The notes under the pieces: generated by a model
Databases searched by the model: none
What the model was told of the DNA's origin: nothing
What the model saw: the letters and a program-made list of their open reading frames with translations, nothing else
From: Azospirillum doebereinerae
GTDB lineage: Bacteria > Pseudomonadota > Alphaproteobacteria > Azospirillales > Azospirillaceae
Direction: 5' to 3'
Length of the DNA: 64,000 bases
NCBI RefSeq assembly: GCF_003989665.1
Contig: NZ_RZIJ01000012.1
Coordinates: 146,242-210,241, forward strand
Shown: in pieces, positions 28,229-37,469 of the stretch
Position numbering within the stretch: position 1 is the stretch's first letter
How the letters are laid out: each line of letters opens with the position of its first letter
Translations under genes and position numbers: made by a program

Positions 28229-30175
28229 TCACTCGCTCGACAGCGCCGCCACCGGGTTCAGCTTGGCGGCGCGGCGGGCCGGGATGACGCCGAAGATCAG
28301 CCCGACCAGCACGGCGGACGCCACCGCCCCCGCGCTCGCCGTCGCGGAGAAGGTCACCGGCATGGCGAGCACACCGATGGCGGCGCCGCTCAGCACGCCC
28401 AGGACGGTGCCCGCCACCCCGCCCAGCCCCGACACCAGGGCGGCCTCCATCAGGAACTGCCGCTCGATGTCCCGCGCGCGGGCACCGGCCGCCATGCGGA
28501 TGCCGATCTCGCGGGTCCGTTCGGTGACGCTGACCAGCATGATGTTCATCACCCCGATGCCGCCGACCAGCAGCGTGATCACCGCCGCGCAACCCAGCAG
28601 CAGGGTCATGGTGTCCTGCGTCTCGGTCGCCGCGCGGATGCGCCCGGTCACGTCGCGGATCTGGAAATCCTCCTGCCGGTGACGCTCCGTCAGCAGGGTG
28701 CGGATGGCGTCGCGGGTCCGCTCCAGCCGCGCCACGTCGTGGACGGAAACCACGATCAGCGGCAGTTCCGGCTTGCCGATCAGGCGCTGCACGCCGGTGG
28801 ACAAGGGGATGAACACCCAGTCGTCGGTGTCCTGGTTGCCGGTCAGGTCGCCCTTCTTCGCCATCACGCCCGTCACCAGGAAGGGGATATTGTTGACCAG
28901 CACGTGGCGTCCGAGCGGCGACGCGCCGTCCGGAAACAGCCGCTTCGTCACGTTGTGCCCCAGCACGGCGACCGCAGCCCCGGCCCGCTCGTCGGCGCGG
29001 GTGAAGAAGGAGCCCTGGGCCACCGGCCATTTGTGGGTGACCGGCAGCGCGGCGGAGGTCGCCAGCCCACTGGTGCGGTGGTCGATGTTGCCGTGGCGGA
29101 CGATGATCCCGGTGTCGAGATACGGCATGACGCTTTCGATGTTGGGCAGCTCGGCGATGGCGTCGCCGTCCGCCTCGGTCAAGGGCGTGGTCGGCAGGCG
29201 CGGGTCGCCGCTGCCCGCCATCACGTAGATCAGGTTGACGCCAAGCGCCCCGACCTTGGCCATCACCACCCGCTTGGCCCCCTCGCCGATGGCCAGCAGC
29301 GCGATGACCGACGCCACCCCGATGACGATCCCCAGCAGGGTCAGCGCCGTGCGGAAACCGTTGGCGGTCAGGGAGCGGACCGCCGCCGTGGCCGCCTCGG
29401 CCGCGTCGGTCAGCAGCGCCACCCCGGCTCGGACGTGCTTGGGTTGCGGCGCGGGCACGGCGGCGGGGCGGGGCCGCGCGCCGCTGTCGGCAACGATGAC
29501 GCCGTCGCGCATCTCGACGACGCGGTCGGCCGCCTGGGCGACGCTGCGGTCATGGGTGATGAGGATGACGGTGTGGCCCTGCGCCGACAGCTCGCGCAGC
29601 AGGGTCACGACCTCCGTCCCGCTGGCGCTGTCGAGCGCGCCGGTCGGCTCGTCGGCCAGGATGACCGGGGCGCCGTTCATCAGGGCGCGCGCGATGGACA
29701 CCCGCTGCTGCTGGCCGCCCGACATCTGGTTGGGACGGTGGCCGCGCCGCCCGCCCAGCCCCAGCCGCTCCAGCAACTCGCCGGCGCGGCGTTCGCGCAG
29801 CGCGGCGGGAAGCCCGGCGTAGCGGGCCGGCATCTCGACGTTCTCCTGCGCCGTGGCGCCGGGGATCAGGTGGTAGTGCTGGAAGACAAAACCGAACCCG
29901 TCACAGCGCAGCGCCGCCAGCTCGTCGCCGCCGAGCCCCGACACGTCCCGCCCACCGACGTGGTACTGGCCGGCGGTCGGGCGGTCGAGGCAGCCCAGGA
30001 TGTTCATCAAGGTCGATTTCCCTGACCCGGAGCTGCCGACGATGGCGATGAACTCGCCGGCCTCCACCGTCAGCGAGACTCCACGCAGCACCTCCACCGC
30101 GACGCCGCCGTCGGTGACGTAGGTCTTGCGGATGCCGGTCAGGCGGAGCAGGGGTTCGGCGGGGCCGCCCGTCAC
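28229..30175 (-). CDS. macB: MacB-type ABC exporter (ATPase-permease fusion)
   Basis: A 648-residue protein. The N-terminal ATPase (about 10-235) has Walker A GSSGSGKST, signature MSGGQQQRVSIARAL and Walker B ILADEPTGALD. A transmembrane helix near 275, a large MacB periplasmic domain and a C-terminal FtsX-type permease with three helices follow. MacAB with an outer-membrane TolC exports peptides and siderophores; in Pseudomonas the homologous PvdRT-OpmQ recycles pyoverdine. The GTG start overlaps the macA stop by GTGA. No outer-membrane partner is encoded here. Confidence 0.92.
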   Translation of the reverse strand: MTGGPAEPLLRLTGIRKTYVTDGGVAVEVLRGVSLTVEAGEFIAIVGSSGSGKSTLMNILGCLDRPTAGQYHVGGRDVSGLGGDELAALRCDGFGFVFQHYHLIPGATAQENVEMPARYAGLPAALRERRAGELLERLGLGGRRGHRPNQMSGGQQQRVSIARALMNGAPVILADEPTGALDSASGTEVVTLLRELSAQGHTVILITHDRSVAQAADRVVEMRDGVIVADSGARPRPAAVPAPQPKHVRAGVALLTDAAEAATAAVRSLTANGFRTALTLLGIVIGVASVIALLAIGEGAKRVVMAKVGALGVNLIYVMAGSGDPRLPTTPLTEADGDAIAELPNIESVMPYLDTGIIVRHGNIDHRTSGLATSAALPVTHKWPVAQGSFFTRADERAGAAVAVLGHNVTKRLFPDGASPLGRHVLVNNIPFLVTGVMAKKGDLTGNQDTDDWVFIPLSTGVQRLIGKPELPLIVVSVHDVARLERTRDAIRTLLTERHRQEDFQIRDVTGRIRAATETQDTMTLLLGCAAVITLLVGGIGVMNIMLVSVTERTREIGIRMAAGARARDIERQFLMEAALVSGLGGVAGTVLGVLSGAAIGVLAMPVTFSATASAGAVASAVLVGLIFGVIPARRAAKLNPVAALSSE

Positions 30176-31395
30176 AGCCGGAACCCCACGCGCGGTGGAC
30201 GGCCGTCGTCGGTCTTCCAGCTCACGACGATCCGGTCGCCCTCGGCCAAGCCGCCCAGCACCTCGGCGTTGAAGCGGTCGCGCACGCCGGTGCGCACCCG
30301 GCGGGTGTCGAGCGCGCCGCCGGCCGCGACGACGGTGACGTCGTGGGTGTCTCCTTTTTCCGCCTTCGTGCCCAAGGCGGCGATGGGAACGGTCAGGACG
30401 TTCTTCGCCTCGGCCGCGACGAAGAAGACCTGCGCGGTCATCTCCGGCCGCAGGTCGCCCCCGGAATTGTCCACCTCGAACAGCGCGGTGTAGAGCACGA
30501 CCGTGCTGGCCGCGCCGCCCCCCGCCCCGCCCGATCCGCCCGCCGACGCCCCGCCGGCCGCCGCCGGCTTGGGCGGCGCCGGAAGCAGTTGGCGCAGCCG
30601 TCCGGCCCAGCGCCGGCCGGGATGGCCGAGCGTGGTGAAGTAGAGCGGCATGCCCTCGCGCAGGCGGGTCACGTCGGCCTCCGACACCTGGGTCCACACG
30701 GTCATCGCCGACAGATCGGCGATCCGCATCAGGACCGGCGCCTCGTAGGTCGAGTTGATCGTCTGCCCCTGGCGCGCGTCCACCGATATCAGCGTGCCCG
30801 ACATCGGCGCCGCGATGCGCGTGTAGCCGAGTTGCGCCTCGTCCGCCCGCAGGGTCGATTCCGTCTGGCGGATCTGCGCGTGGATCGCCTCGACCTGGGC
30901 CTCGGCGGTCCGCGTCTCCATCCGGGCCTGGTCGTAGGCCTCGCCGCGCGACGCCTGGACCCGGCGCAGTTCGGTCTGGCGGACAAACTGGGCGCGGGCG
31001 AAGTCGGCGCGCGCGCGCTGCTCGGCCAGCTGCGCCCGCAGCCGGGCCAACTCGGCGCTGCCGGCCTCCACCTTGGCGCGTTGCAGGGCCGGGTCGATCT
31101 CCGCCAGCGGGTCGCCCTCGCGCACGCTCTGCCCGACCGCGACGTGCAGCTTCATCAGTTGCCCCGAGACCTGCGCGCCGACGTCGACGTAGGCGCGCGG
31201 CTGAAGCTTGCCGAGCGCCGTCACGGTGTCCTCGACCGTTCCCCGGCCGATCCGAGCCAACTCGGCGGAGGCCAGCGGGTCGGCGGGGCGCCACAGCGCG
31301 GCGGAGGCGAAGCCGGCCCCGAGAATCGCGACGACAAGGAGCGCTCGGCGGCGGAAGCGAACGCTGGAGCGGACGGTGGATGGCGGTCTGGTCAT
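30172..31395 (-). CDS. macA: MacA-type periplasmic adaptor
   Basis: A 407-residue membrane-fusion protein with an N-terminal anchor helix (about 18-38), lipoyl halves around VDVGAQVSGQLMKLHVAVG and YTRIAAPMSGTLISVDARQG, and an alpha-helical hairpin between (110-185). A beta-barrel domain and a membrane-proximal domain complete it. A Gly/Ala-rich insertion near 285-305 is unusual. It links MacB to a TolC-like channel. It is divergent from the ECF sigma gene across a region with a Fur-like box, which points to iron-controlled siderophore export. Confidence 0.9.
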   Translation of the reverse strand: MTRPPSTVRSSVRFRRRALLVVAILGAGFASAALWRPADPLASAELARIGRGTVEDTVTALGKLQPRAYVDVGAQVSGQLMKLHVAVGQSVREGDPLAEIDPALQRAKVEAGSAELARLRAQLAEQRARADFARAQFVRQTELRRVQASRGEAYDQARMETRTAEAQVEAIHAQIRQTESTLRADEAQLGYTRIAAPMSGTLISVDARQGQTINSTYEAPVLMRIADLSAMTVWTQVSEADVTRLREGMPLYFTTLGHPGRRWAGRLRQLLPAPPKPAAAGGASAGGSGGAGGGAASTVVLYTALFEVDNSGGDLRPEMTAQVFFVAAEAKNVLTVPIAALGTKAEKGDTHDVTVVAAGGALDTRRVRTGVRDRFNAEVLGGLAEGDRIVVSWKTDDGRPPRVGFRL

Positions 31396-31594
31396 GGCGG
31401 TGGTCGGTGTCCTCGAAGCGCGGTCTTCCGCATTCAGGACGTTTGGGAAAGGCGCCAGCCTCAACAACCGCGTGCAGGGAATGGTTTTTCCGGCGACCAC
31501 GGCGATCGGGCGCATCACCCCTGTTCAAGAGACGAACGGCGCCCCCCACTCCCTCACCCCGGTTTGAAAAGATAATTCCGCGCCGTCAAAACGA

Positions 31595-31617
31595 GATTGC
31601 GAATCATTCTTATTCTT
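31595..31617. promoter_or_regulatory. Fur-like box between macA and the ECF sigma gene
   Basis: GCGAATCATTCTTATTC matches the A/T-rich TGCGAATnATTCTTATTC type of Fur site. It lies 50 nt before the sigma gene and about 200 nt before macA, so iron repletion could repress both directions. Confidence 0.55.
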
Positions 31618-31666
31618 CGCTAGGTATGGATCTCGTCGGATCGCTGGAACGGGTGTTGTCGTCGTC

Positions 31667-32173
31667 ATGGCCGAAAGAGACCGGTCTTCCCTGCTGCGGT
31701 TGCTGATCGCCCATTACGAGGAGATGACCGGCCATCTGGCCCGCCGTCTCGGCTCGCTGTGCCTGGCCGAGGACGTCGTGCAGGACACCTACCTGCGCCT
31801 GCGCAGCCTGGGCGCGCTGCCGGAGATCGACAACCCGCGCTCCTACCTGTTCCGCATGGCCGACAACATCGCGCTCGACCGCATCCGGGCGGAGACGCGG
31901 ATGGGCAAGCGCTTCGCCCCGGAGGAACTCGGGCTGGAGCGCCCGCTCGACGAACCCGACGCGGAGGCGACGCTGGAGCACAAGCAACGGCTCGATTGCC
32001 TGTCCCGCGCACTGGACGAGTTGCCGCCGCGCTGCCGGGAAGTGTTTGTGCTTCACAAATTCGACGGAATGAGCCATGCCGACATCGCCGCGCATCTGGG
32101 CATCTCGCGCAGCATGGTGGAGAAGCATGTCATGAAGGCTTTGGCCCATTGCCGCGACCGGCTGGCGGCGTGA
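31667..32173 (+). CDS. FecI-family ECF sigma factor
   Basis: A 168-residue ECF sigma factor. Region 2 contains LAEDVVQDTYLRLRSLGALP and NPRSYLFRMADNIALDRIRA; region 4 contains LPPRCREVFVLHKFDGMSHA and HLGISRSMVEKHVMKAL, with the FecI-type EKHVMKAL ending. It would direct RNA polymerase to the receptor gene when the FecR partner relays a ligand-bound receptor. The FecR gene starts on the last base of its stop codon (TGATG). Confidence 0.93.
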   Translation: MAERDRSSLLRLLIAHYEEMTGHLARRLGSLCLAEDVVQDTYLRLRSLGALPEIDNPRSYLFRMADNIALDRIRAETRMGKRFAPEELGLERPLDEPDAEATLEHKQRLDCLSRALDELPPRCREVFVLHKFDGMSHADIAAHLGISRSMVEKHVMKALAHCRDRLAA

Positions 32174-33150
32174 TGGATCGGAACGGCGACAGACCGGTCT
32201 CGAACGGCGACGCCGTGCGCGAGGAGGCGCTGGCGTGGTTCGTCCGTCGGCAGTCGGGGGACGCCGACACGGCCCTGTCCCCGGCGGAGCGGGCGGCCTT
32301 CGAGGACTGGCTGGCGCGCGATCCGAGTCACCGGCGGGAATACGACCGGCTCGCCGGTTTATGGACCGACATCGGCGCCCTCCCCGACCCGCGCCGGACC
32401 AAACCGGTCCGGCGCGCCCCGAAACCGACAACATCCCCCGTCCTGTCCCGCCGCCGCATCCTGACCGGCGGGGTCGCCTGCGCCGCCGCGCTGGCCGCCG
32501 TCACGGTGCTGCCGACATGGCGGAACACGGTGCGGTCGGGCACCGGCGAGCGCCGCACGCTGGCGCTCACCGACGGCTCGACCATCGAGATGGACGCCGG
32601 CAGCGCGCTCACCATGGAGGTTTCGGAAGGCGAACGCCGCGTGGCCCTGACGGCGGGGCGGGCGCGCTTCGTCGTCGCCCCGGATTCCGCGCGGCCCTTC
32701 GTGGTGTCCAGCGCCAACGGCGTTCTGGAGACCTCGAAGGCGGTCTTCGTCGTGCACCGACGGCCGGACGGCGCCGTGGTGGCGGTGGAGGACGGGACGC
32801 TCGCCCTCTCGGTGAACGACGGGGCGCCGGAACGGCTGACGGCCGGGCAGTGCCGGCCCTATTGCGCCGATGGCCTGCGCCCGCCGATCGACGGCGGCGT
32901 GGCGATGGAAACAGCGTGGCGCCAAGGCCGGCTGGTCTTCCAGGACCAGCGGCTGGAGACGGTGGTCGCCGACCTCAACCGCTACCACCCCGCCCACATC
33001 CTGCTGTGGGACGACTCCATCGCCGGGCTGCGGGTCGAGGGGAGCGTGGACATCGCCCGCCCCGACGCGGCGCTGAAAGCGATCACCCGCACGCTGCCCG
33101 TGCGGACGGTACAACTTTCGCCCTATCTGGTCCTCCTCCATTCGGCATAA
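32173..33150 (+). CDS. FecR-family anti-sigma/signal relay protein
   Basis: A 325-residue protein. The N-terminal cytosolic DUF4880-type domain reads REEALAWFVRRQSGD and LSPAERAAFEDWLARDPSHR. A membrane span lies at about 94-115 after RRRILTGG. The periplasmic FecR domain contains RRTLALTDGSTIEMDAGSAL. The C-terminal domain (RLVFQDQRLETVVADLNRYH) is the part that contacts the receptor's signalling domain. It holds the sigma factor inactive until a loaded receptor signals. The frame is open upstream through the sigma gene, but the ATG at 32173 is fixed by the TGATG junction. Confidence 0.92.
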   Translation: MDRNGDRPVSNGDAVREEALAWFVRRQSGDADTALSPAERAAFEDWLARDPSHRREYDRLAGLWTDIGALPDPRRTKPVRRAPKPTTSPVLSRRRILTGGVACAAALAAVTVLPTWRNTVRSGTGERRTLALTDGSTIEMDAGSALTMEVSEGERRVALTAGRARFVVAPDSARPFVVSSANGVLETSKAVFVVHRRPDGAVVAVEDGTLALSVNDGAPERLTAGQCRPYCADGLRPPIDGGVAMETAWRQGRLVFQDQRLETVVADLNRYHPAHILLWDDSIAGLRVEGSVDIARPDAALKAITRTLPVRTVQLSPYLVLLHSA

Positions 33151-33225
33151 TTCAAATCTGAAGGATTTTTTATCCGGAAGGGGTGAGGGGGCACCCTTCG
33201 GCCGTCGTCCTGACTTCGCCAATCG

Positions 33226-33244
33226 GCAAATAATACTTATTCGC
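33226..33244. promoter_or_regulatory. Fur-like box before the siderophore receptor
   Basis: GCAAATAATACTTATTCGC is an imperfect A/T-rich palindrome (GCAAATAA / TTATTCGC) 13 nt before the receptor start. Its composition stands out in this GC-rich DNA and resembles a Fur site. It could also overlap an ECF promoter. Confidence 0.55.
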
Positions 33245-33256
33245 ACGACGGGGGTC

Positions 33257-35734
33257 ATGGCGATGTTCGATGAAGCGGCGCGTTCGGTCGGGGGACCGCG
33301 AAGCCAGTGGAGGCCGGCGCTTTCGGCGGTCCTGTTGACGACGACCATGCTGTGCGCGGTGCCGGCGACGGTCTCGGCGGCCCAGCCCGCCGACAGCCAG
33401 CCGGTGGCGCAGGCGGCCGGAACCGTCAGCTTTGCCATTCCCGCCGGGCCGCTGTCGGGCGCGCTCGCCGCCTTCGGACAGGCCAGCGGCCTCCAGATCC
33501 TGTACGCCGCCGAGATGGCGCGCGGCGTAGCCTCGCCCGGCGTGACCGGCACCCTGACCCACCGCGAGGCGCTGATCCGCCTGCTGTCGGGCACGGGGCT
33601 GACCGCGCGCTTCGTGGACGGGGGCACCGTGACCCTGGAAAAGCCGGTGGCGGCGGGCGCCACGGTGCTCGACCCGGTGACGGTGCAAGGCTCCAGCAGC
33701 CGTGACGCCGGCCGCACCGAGGGCACCGGCTCCTACGCCGCCAGCACGACCGCCAGCGCCACCAAGCTGACCCTGACGCCGCGCGAGACGCCGCAGTCGG
33801 TCAGCGTCATGACCCGCCAGCGCATGGAGGACCAGGGCCTGAACGAGATCCGCGACGTGCTCGACCAGACGGTCGGCGTGACGCGGATGCAGTCCGGCGC
33901 GCTCGGCAGCGACGGATCCGAAATCTACGCGCGCGGCTTCGAGGTCAAGAACTTCCAGGTCAACGGCACGCCGCGCTCAACCGTGTACGGCTTCGGCGAC
34001 TCCATCTCCGACATGGCGGTGTTCGACCGCGTCGAGGTGGTGCGCGGGGCGTCGGGCCTGATGAACGGGGTCGGCGACCCCTCCGCCTCGGTCAACCTCG
34101 TCCGCAAGCGTCCGACCTCCACCGTCCAGGGCACCATCGAGGGGCAGGTCGGTTCCTGGGACCGCTACCGCGGCGAGGCCGATCTGTCCGGCCCGCTGGT
34201 CGAGAACGGCCGTCTGCGCGGCCGCGTCGTCGGCGCCTACCAGGACAACGACACCTTCATCGACCGCCTGCACGAGCGCAAGAAGGTGCTCTACGGCGTG
34301 CTGGAAGCCGACCTCACCGAGGATACGACCTGGACGGTCGGGGTGGAGTACCAGAAGCACAAGTCCGACGAGGCCTCGCGTGCCGGCTTTCCGCTGTTCT
34401 ACGCGGACGGGACGAAGACCGATTTCTCCCGCTCCTACAACAGCGGCGCCAACTGGGCGTATTTCATGCACGACAACCTGACCGTCTTCAGCGAGCTGAA
34501 GCACCGCTTCGGCGACGGCTGGACGGCGACGCTGAACGTCGAGCACAGCAACCGCGAGTATGACGGGTTGATGGGCTACGGCGTGCGCGGCAGCCTGAAC
34601 CGCGACGGCACCGGCATGGGCATCTGGCCCGGCCGCTGGAACTCGAACCTGCAGCAGACCTCGGTCAGCGCCGACGTGACCGGCCCGTTCGAGCTGTTCG
34701 GGCGGCGCCACGAGGTGATGGCCGGCGTCAGCGGCTATTACGCCAAGCGCAGCGGGCTGGACTACCCGCTCTGGTACCTGACCGGCTACAACTACAACAT
34801 TCCCAATTACTTCACCTGGAACGGCAACATCGCCCAGCCGACACTGAACCCGACCGGCTGGTCGCAGACCAACGAACGCCAGATGGCCGCCTACGCCGCG
34901 ACCCGGCTGAAGCCGACCGACGACCTGTCCGTCATCCTGGGCAGCCGCGTCAGCCGCTGGGAGCAGAGCGAGGAGACCCACGCCAATGGCGTGGCGGGGA
35001 CCTTCAAGAAACGCTCGAAGAACGGGGTGGTCACGCCCTACGCCGGCGCCGTCTACGACCTGAGCGACATCTGGTCGGTCTACGGCAGCTACACCAGCAT
35101 CTTCAAGCCGCAGGACTACAAGGACGTCAGCGGCCAAACCCTCGACCCGATCGACGGCGACGCCTACGAGGCCGGCGTCAAGGCCGAGTTCTTCGGCGGC
35201 CGGATGAACGCCAGCGCGGCGGTGTTCCTGATCCAGCAGGACAATCTGGCGGTCATCGACACCGGCCGCTTCACCCCCGACGGCGGGCAGGCCTACAAGG
35301 CCGCCAAGGGCGCCAAGAGCAAGGGCTTCGAGCTGGAGGTGTCCGGCGAGGTTCTGGAGGGCTGGCAGATCGGCGGCGGCTACAGCCACACCAAGGTCAA
35401 GGACGCCAGCGGCCAGCAACTGCTGACCTACGTGCCGAAGGATTCGTTCAAGCTGTTCACCACCTACCGCCTGCCGGGCGCGCTCGACCGCCTGACCCTC
35501 GGCGGCAACGTCAAGTGGGACGGCGGCATCCACAACGGCACCGGCCGCACCCGTTACGAACAGGACGGCTACGCCGTGGTCGACCTGATGGCGCGCTATC
35601 AGGTCACCGAGAAGGTGGCGGCCACGCTGAACCTCAACAACCTGTTCGACAAGAAGTACCTGACCAGCATCCAGAACAACGGCTACTACGGCGAACCGCG
35701 CAACGTCCTGCTGTCCCTCAAGGCCAGCTGGTAA
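33257..35734 (+). CDS. TonB-dependent siderophore receptor with signalling domain
   Basis: An 825-residue outer-membrane transducer. The signal peptide is about 42 residues. An STN signalling domain (about 57-110, FAIPAGPLSGALAAFGQASG) precedes a TonB-box-like DPVTVQGS, a plug domain with DFDRVEV-type motif VFDRVEVVRGASGLMNGVGD, and a 22-strand barrel ending in LLSLKASW with terminal Trp. The STN domain plus adjacent sigma/FecR genes make it a FecA/FpvA-type receptor that reports its own ligand. The ligand is a ferric siderophore of hydroxamate/pyoverdine-like class by family; the exact one is unknown. Confidence 0.93.
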   Translation: MAMFDEAARSVGGPRSQWRPALSAVLLTTTMLCAVPATVSAAQPADSQPVAQAAGTVSFAIPAGPLSGALAAFGQASGLQILYAAEMARGVASPGVTGTLTHREALIRLLSGTGLTARFVDGGTVTLEKPVAAGATVLDPVTVQGSSSRDAGRTEGTGSYAASTTASATKLTLTPRETPQSVSVMTRQRMEDQGLNEIRDVLDQTVGVTRMQSGALGSDGSEIYARGFEVKNFQVNGTPRSTVYGFGDSISDMAVFDRVEVVRGASGLMNGVGDPSASVNLVRKRPTSTVQGTIEGQVGSWDRYRGEADLSGPLVENGRLRGRVVGAYQDNDTFIDRLHERKKVLYGVLEADLTEDTTWTVGVEYQKHKSDEASRAGFPLFYADGTKTDFSRSYNSGANWAYFMHDNLTVFSELKHRFGDGWTATLNVEHSNREYDGLMGYGVRGSLNRDGTGMGIWPGRWNSNLQQTSVSADVTGPFELFGRRHEVMAGVSGYYAKRSGLDYPLWYLTGYNYNIPNYFTWNGNIAQPTLNPTGWSQTNERQMAAYAATRLKPTDDLSVILGSRVSRWEQSEETHANGVAGTFKKRSKNGVVTPYAGAVYDLSDIWSVYGSYTSIFKPQDYKDVSGQTLDPIDGDAYEAGVKAEFFGGRMNASAAVFLIQQDNLAVIDTGRFTPDGGQAYKAAKGAKSKGFELEVSGEVLEGWQIGGGYSHTKVKDASGQQLLTYVPKDSFKLFTTYRLPGALDRLTLGGNVKWDGGIHNGTGRTRYEQDGYAVVDLMARYQVTEKVAATLNLNNLFDKKYLTSIQNNGYYGEPRNVLLSLKASW

Positions 35735-35757
35735 GGGAGTTCCGCAAGCGGACCGGG

Positions 35758-35788
35758 AGCCCCCTCTCCCCCTTGCGGGAGAGGGGCT
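35758..35788. repeat. CCCTCTCCC/GGGAGAGGG palindrome copy
   Basis: Arms AGCCCCTCTCCC-type and GGGAGAGGGGCT around a short loop, between the convergent receptor and TetR genes. Same family as 3043-3067. Confidence 0.65.
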
Positions 35789-35831
35789 TGACGGAGATCT
35801 TGTTCTTTCCCACGCCCCACCGGGGGCACGA

Positions 35832-36554
35832 TCAGACGCCTCCCGCCACCGTCTGCCGCAAACCGATGGCGGCCTCGACGAAACCCATCACCGACTGGGC
35901 GTAGCGTTCCGGCGTCACGCCGCGCCGGGCGTATTTGCCACGCTTCACGTACCAGTCCTGCAACAGCGGCTTGATCAGCGCCGCCGTCATCTCCACGTCC
36001 GGCACCGTGAACAGGCCGCGCCGCACGCCGTCGGCCAGCGCGTCCGCCATCAGCCGCTCGGTCGCCAGCTCGCTGGTCACGGCGAGGTCGCGGCCCTCCT
36101 TGGAGAACGCCTTGGCCTCCATGTAGGCGAAGACGAACCACGGGTGCATCGTCTCGGTCAGGTAGAGGTGCGTCTCCAGCAGCCAGCGCAGCCGGCCGAC
36201 CGGGTCCTCGACCAGCTCCTCCGGCGGGTGGCCCAGCACCTCCTCCACGACGCCGACGACCTGCCCCAGGATCATCATCAGCAGCGTGTCCTTGCCGTCG
36301 AAATAGGCGTAGAGCGCCCCCATGCTCAACCCCGACTGCTCGGCCAGATCGCGCAGGCTCATCGAATGGAAGCCCTTGCGGTTGGCCAGCGTCAGCGTCG
36401 TGTCGACGATGCGCGCCAGATTGGCGATGGCGACCGCCGGCTTCTTCACCCGGATGGTCGCGGCGTGGCGCTCCAGGATGCGGGCGCAGAGCGCCTCCAT
36501 CGACAGATCGACGCGTGACTGGAACTCTTGCAAACCGCCCATCGAACCGCCCAT
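35832..36554 (-). CDS. TetR-family transcriptional regulator
   Basis: A 240-residue repressor. The N-terminal HTH (about 45-95) includes TLANRKGFHSMSLRDLAEQS and MGALYAYFDGKDTL. The C-terminal ligand domain (about 100-240) is helical. ATG 36554 has a GGAAGG site. It is divergent from the SDR/acyl-CoA dehydrogenase operon, and a perfect palindrome lies between them, so it probably represses that operon until an acyl-CoA or acid ligand binds. Confidence 0.88.
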   Translation of the reverse strand: MGGSMGGLQEFQSRVDLSMEALCARILERHAATIRVKKPAVAIANLARIVDTTLTLANRKGFHSMSLRDLAEQSGLSMGALYAYFDGKDTLLMMILGQVVGVVEEVLGHPPEELVEDPVGRLRWLLETHLYLTETMHPWFVFAYMEAKAFSKEGRDLAVTSELATERLMADALADGVRRGLFTVPDVEMTAALIKPLLQDWYVKRGKYARRGVTPERYAQSVMGFVEAAIGLRQTVAGGV

Positions 36555-36624
36555 GCGCCCTTCCTTGCAAAAAGCTCCGTAGCACGAATCATCGTTGTGC
36601 GCGAGACCGCTCGGCTGTATATAT

Positions 36625-36638
36625 CGAGCGTTCGCTCG
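36625..36638. promoter_or_regulatory. probable TetR operator
   Basis: CGAGCG-TT-CGCTCG is a perfect palindrome just downstream of the A/T-rich TGTATATATCG, a plausible -10. It lies in the TetR/SDR divergent region and is the natural operator candidate. Confidence 0.6.
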
Positions 36639-36682
36639 TTTTTTGTTCCGCGTCAAGCGGACGCCTTTCCAGGGGAGGACGC

Positions 36683-37450
36683 ATGAGCGCCAGCATGGAC
36701 ATCACGGGCCGGTCGGCACTGGTCACCGGCGCGTCCGGGGGGCTGGGCCGCCATTTCGCCATCACGCTGGCGAAGGCCGGCGTCCGCGTGGCGCTGGCCG
36801 CCCGCCGGGCCGACGCGCTGGCCGAGACCAAGGCCACCATCGAGGCGGCCGGTGGCAGCGCCGTCGCCGTGGCGATGGACGTCACCGACACCGCCTCGGT
36901 GCAGAACGCGGTGGCGGAGGCGGCGGACGCGCTGGGCGGGATCGACATCCTGGTCAACAACGCCGGGATCACCGTCAGCCGCTCCTTCCTCGACATGGAC
37001 GATGAGGACTGGGACCGGGTCATCGACACCAACCTGACCGGCTGCGCGCGGGTCGCCCGCGCGGTGGCGCGGCGCATGCGCGACGGCGGCAAGGGCGGCA
37101 GCATCGTCAACATCGCCTCGATCCTGGGGATCCGCGTCGCCGGCGGCATCTCCTCCTACGTCTCCTCCAAGGGCGGGCTGGTCCACATGACCAAGGTCGT
37201 CGCGCTGGAGTTGGCCCGCCACAACATCCGGGTCAACGCGCTGTGCCCCGGCTATCTGGAAACCGACCTCAACCAGGATTTCTTCGCGTCCGACGCCGGG
37301 AAGGCGCTGATCAAGCGCATCCCGCAGCGGCGGCTGGGCCAGTTGCACGAGTTGGACGGACCGCTGCTGCTGCTGGCGTCCGACGCCGGCTCCTACATGA
37401 CCGGGTCGGTGCTCGCCGTCGACGGCGGCCATCTGGTTTCCTCGCTCTAG
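36683..37450 (+). CDS. SDR-family oxidoreductase
   Basis: A 255-residue short-chain dehydrogenase. NAD(P) motif TGASGGLG near residue 16, NNAG near 95, catalytic Ser in NIASILG and Tyr-Lys in SYVSSKGG, and the C-terminal GSVLAVDGGH. By position it corresponds to LvaD, the SDR that reduces the 4-oxo group of levulinyl-CoA to 4-hydroxyvaleryl-CoA; other 3- or 4-hydroxyacyl substrates are possible. The ATG at 36683 follows GGGGAGGAC. It begins the catabolic operon, 19 nt before the acyl-CoA dehydrogenase gene. Confidence 0.9.
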   Translation: MSASMDITGRSALVTGASGGLGRHFAITLAKAGVRVALAARRADALAETKATIEAAGGSAVAVAMDVTDTASVQNAVAEAADALGGIDILVNNAGITVSRSFLDMDDEDWDRVIDTNLTGCARVARAVARRMRDGGKGGSIVNIASILGIRVAGGISSYVSSKGGLVHMTKVVALELARHNIRVNALCPGYLETDLNQDFFASDAGKALIKRIPQRRLGQLHELDGPLLLLASDAGSYMTGSVLAVDGGHLVSSL

Positions 37451-37469
37451 CCGCAAGGATACGCATTCC

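Noticed and set aside
30176..31549. Continuous 1106-codon minus-strand frame suggesting a giant MacB fusion
   Set aside because: The part above 30175 lies in another frame of macA and has no MacB-like sequence; the GTGA junction fixes the real start.
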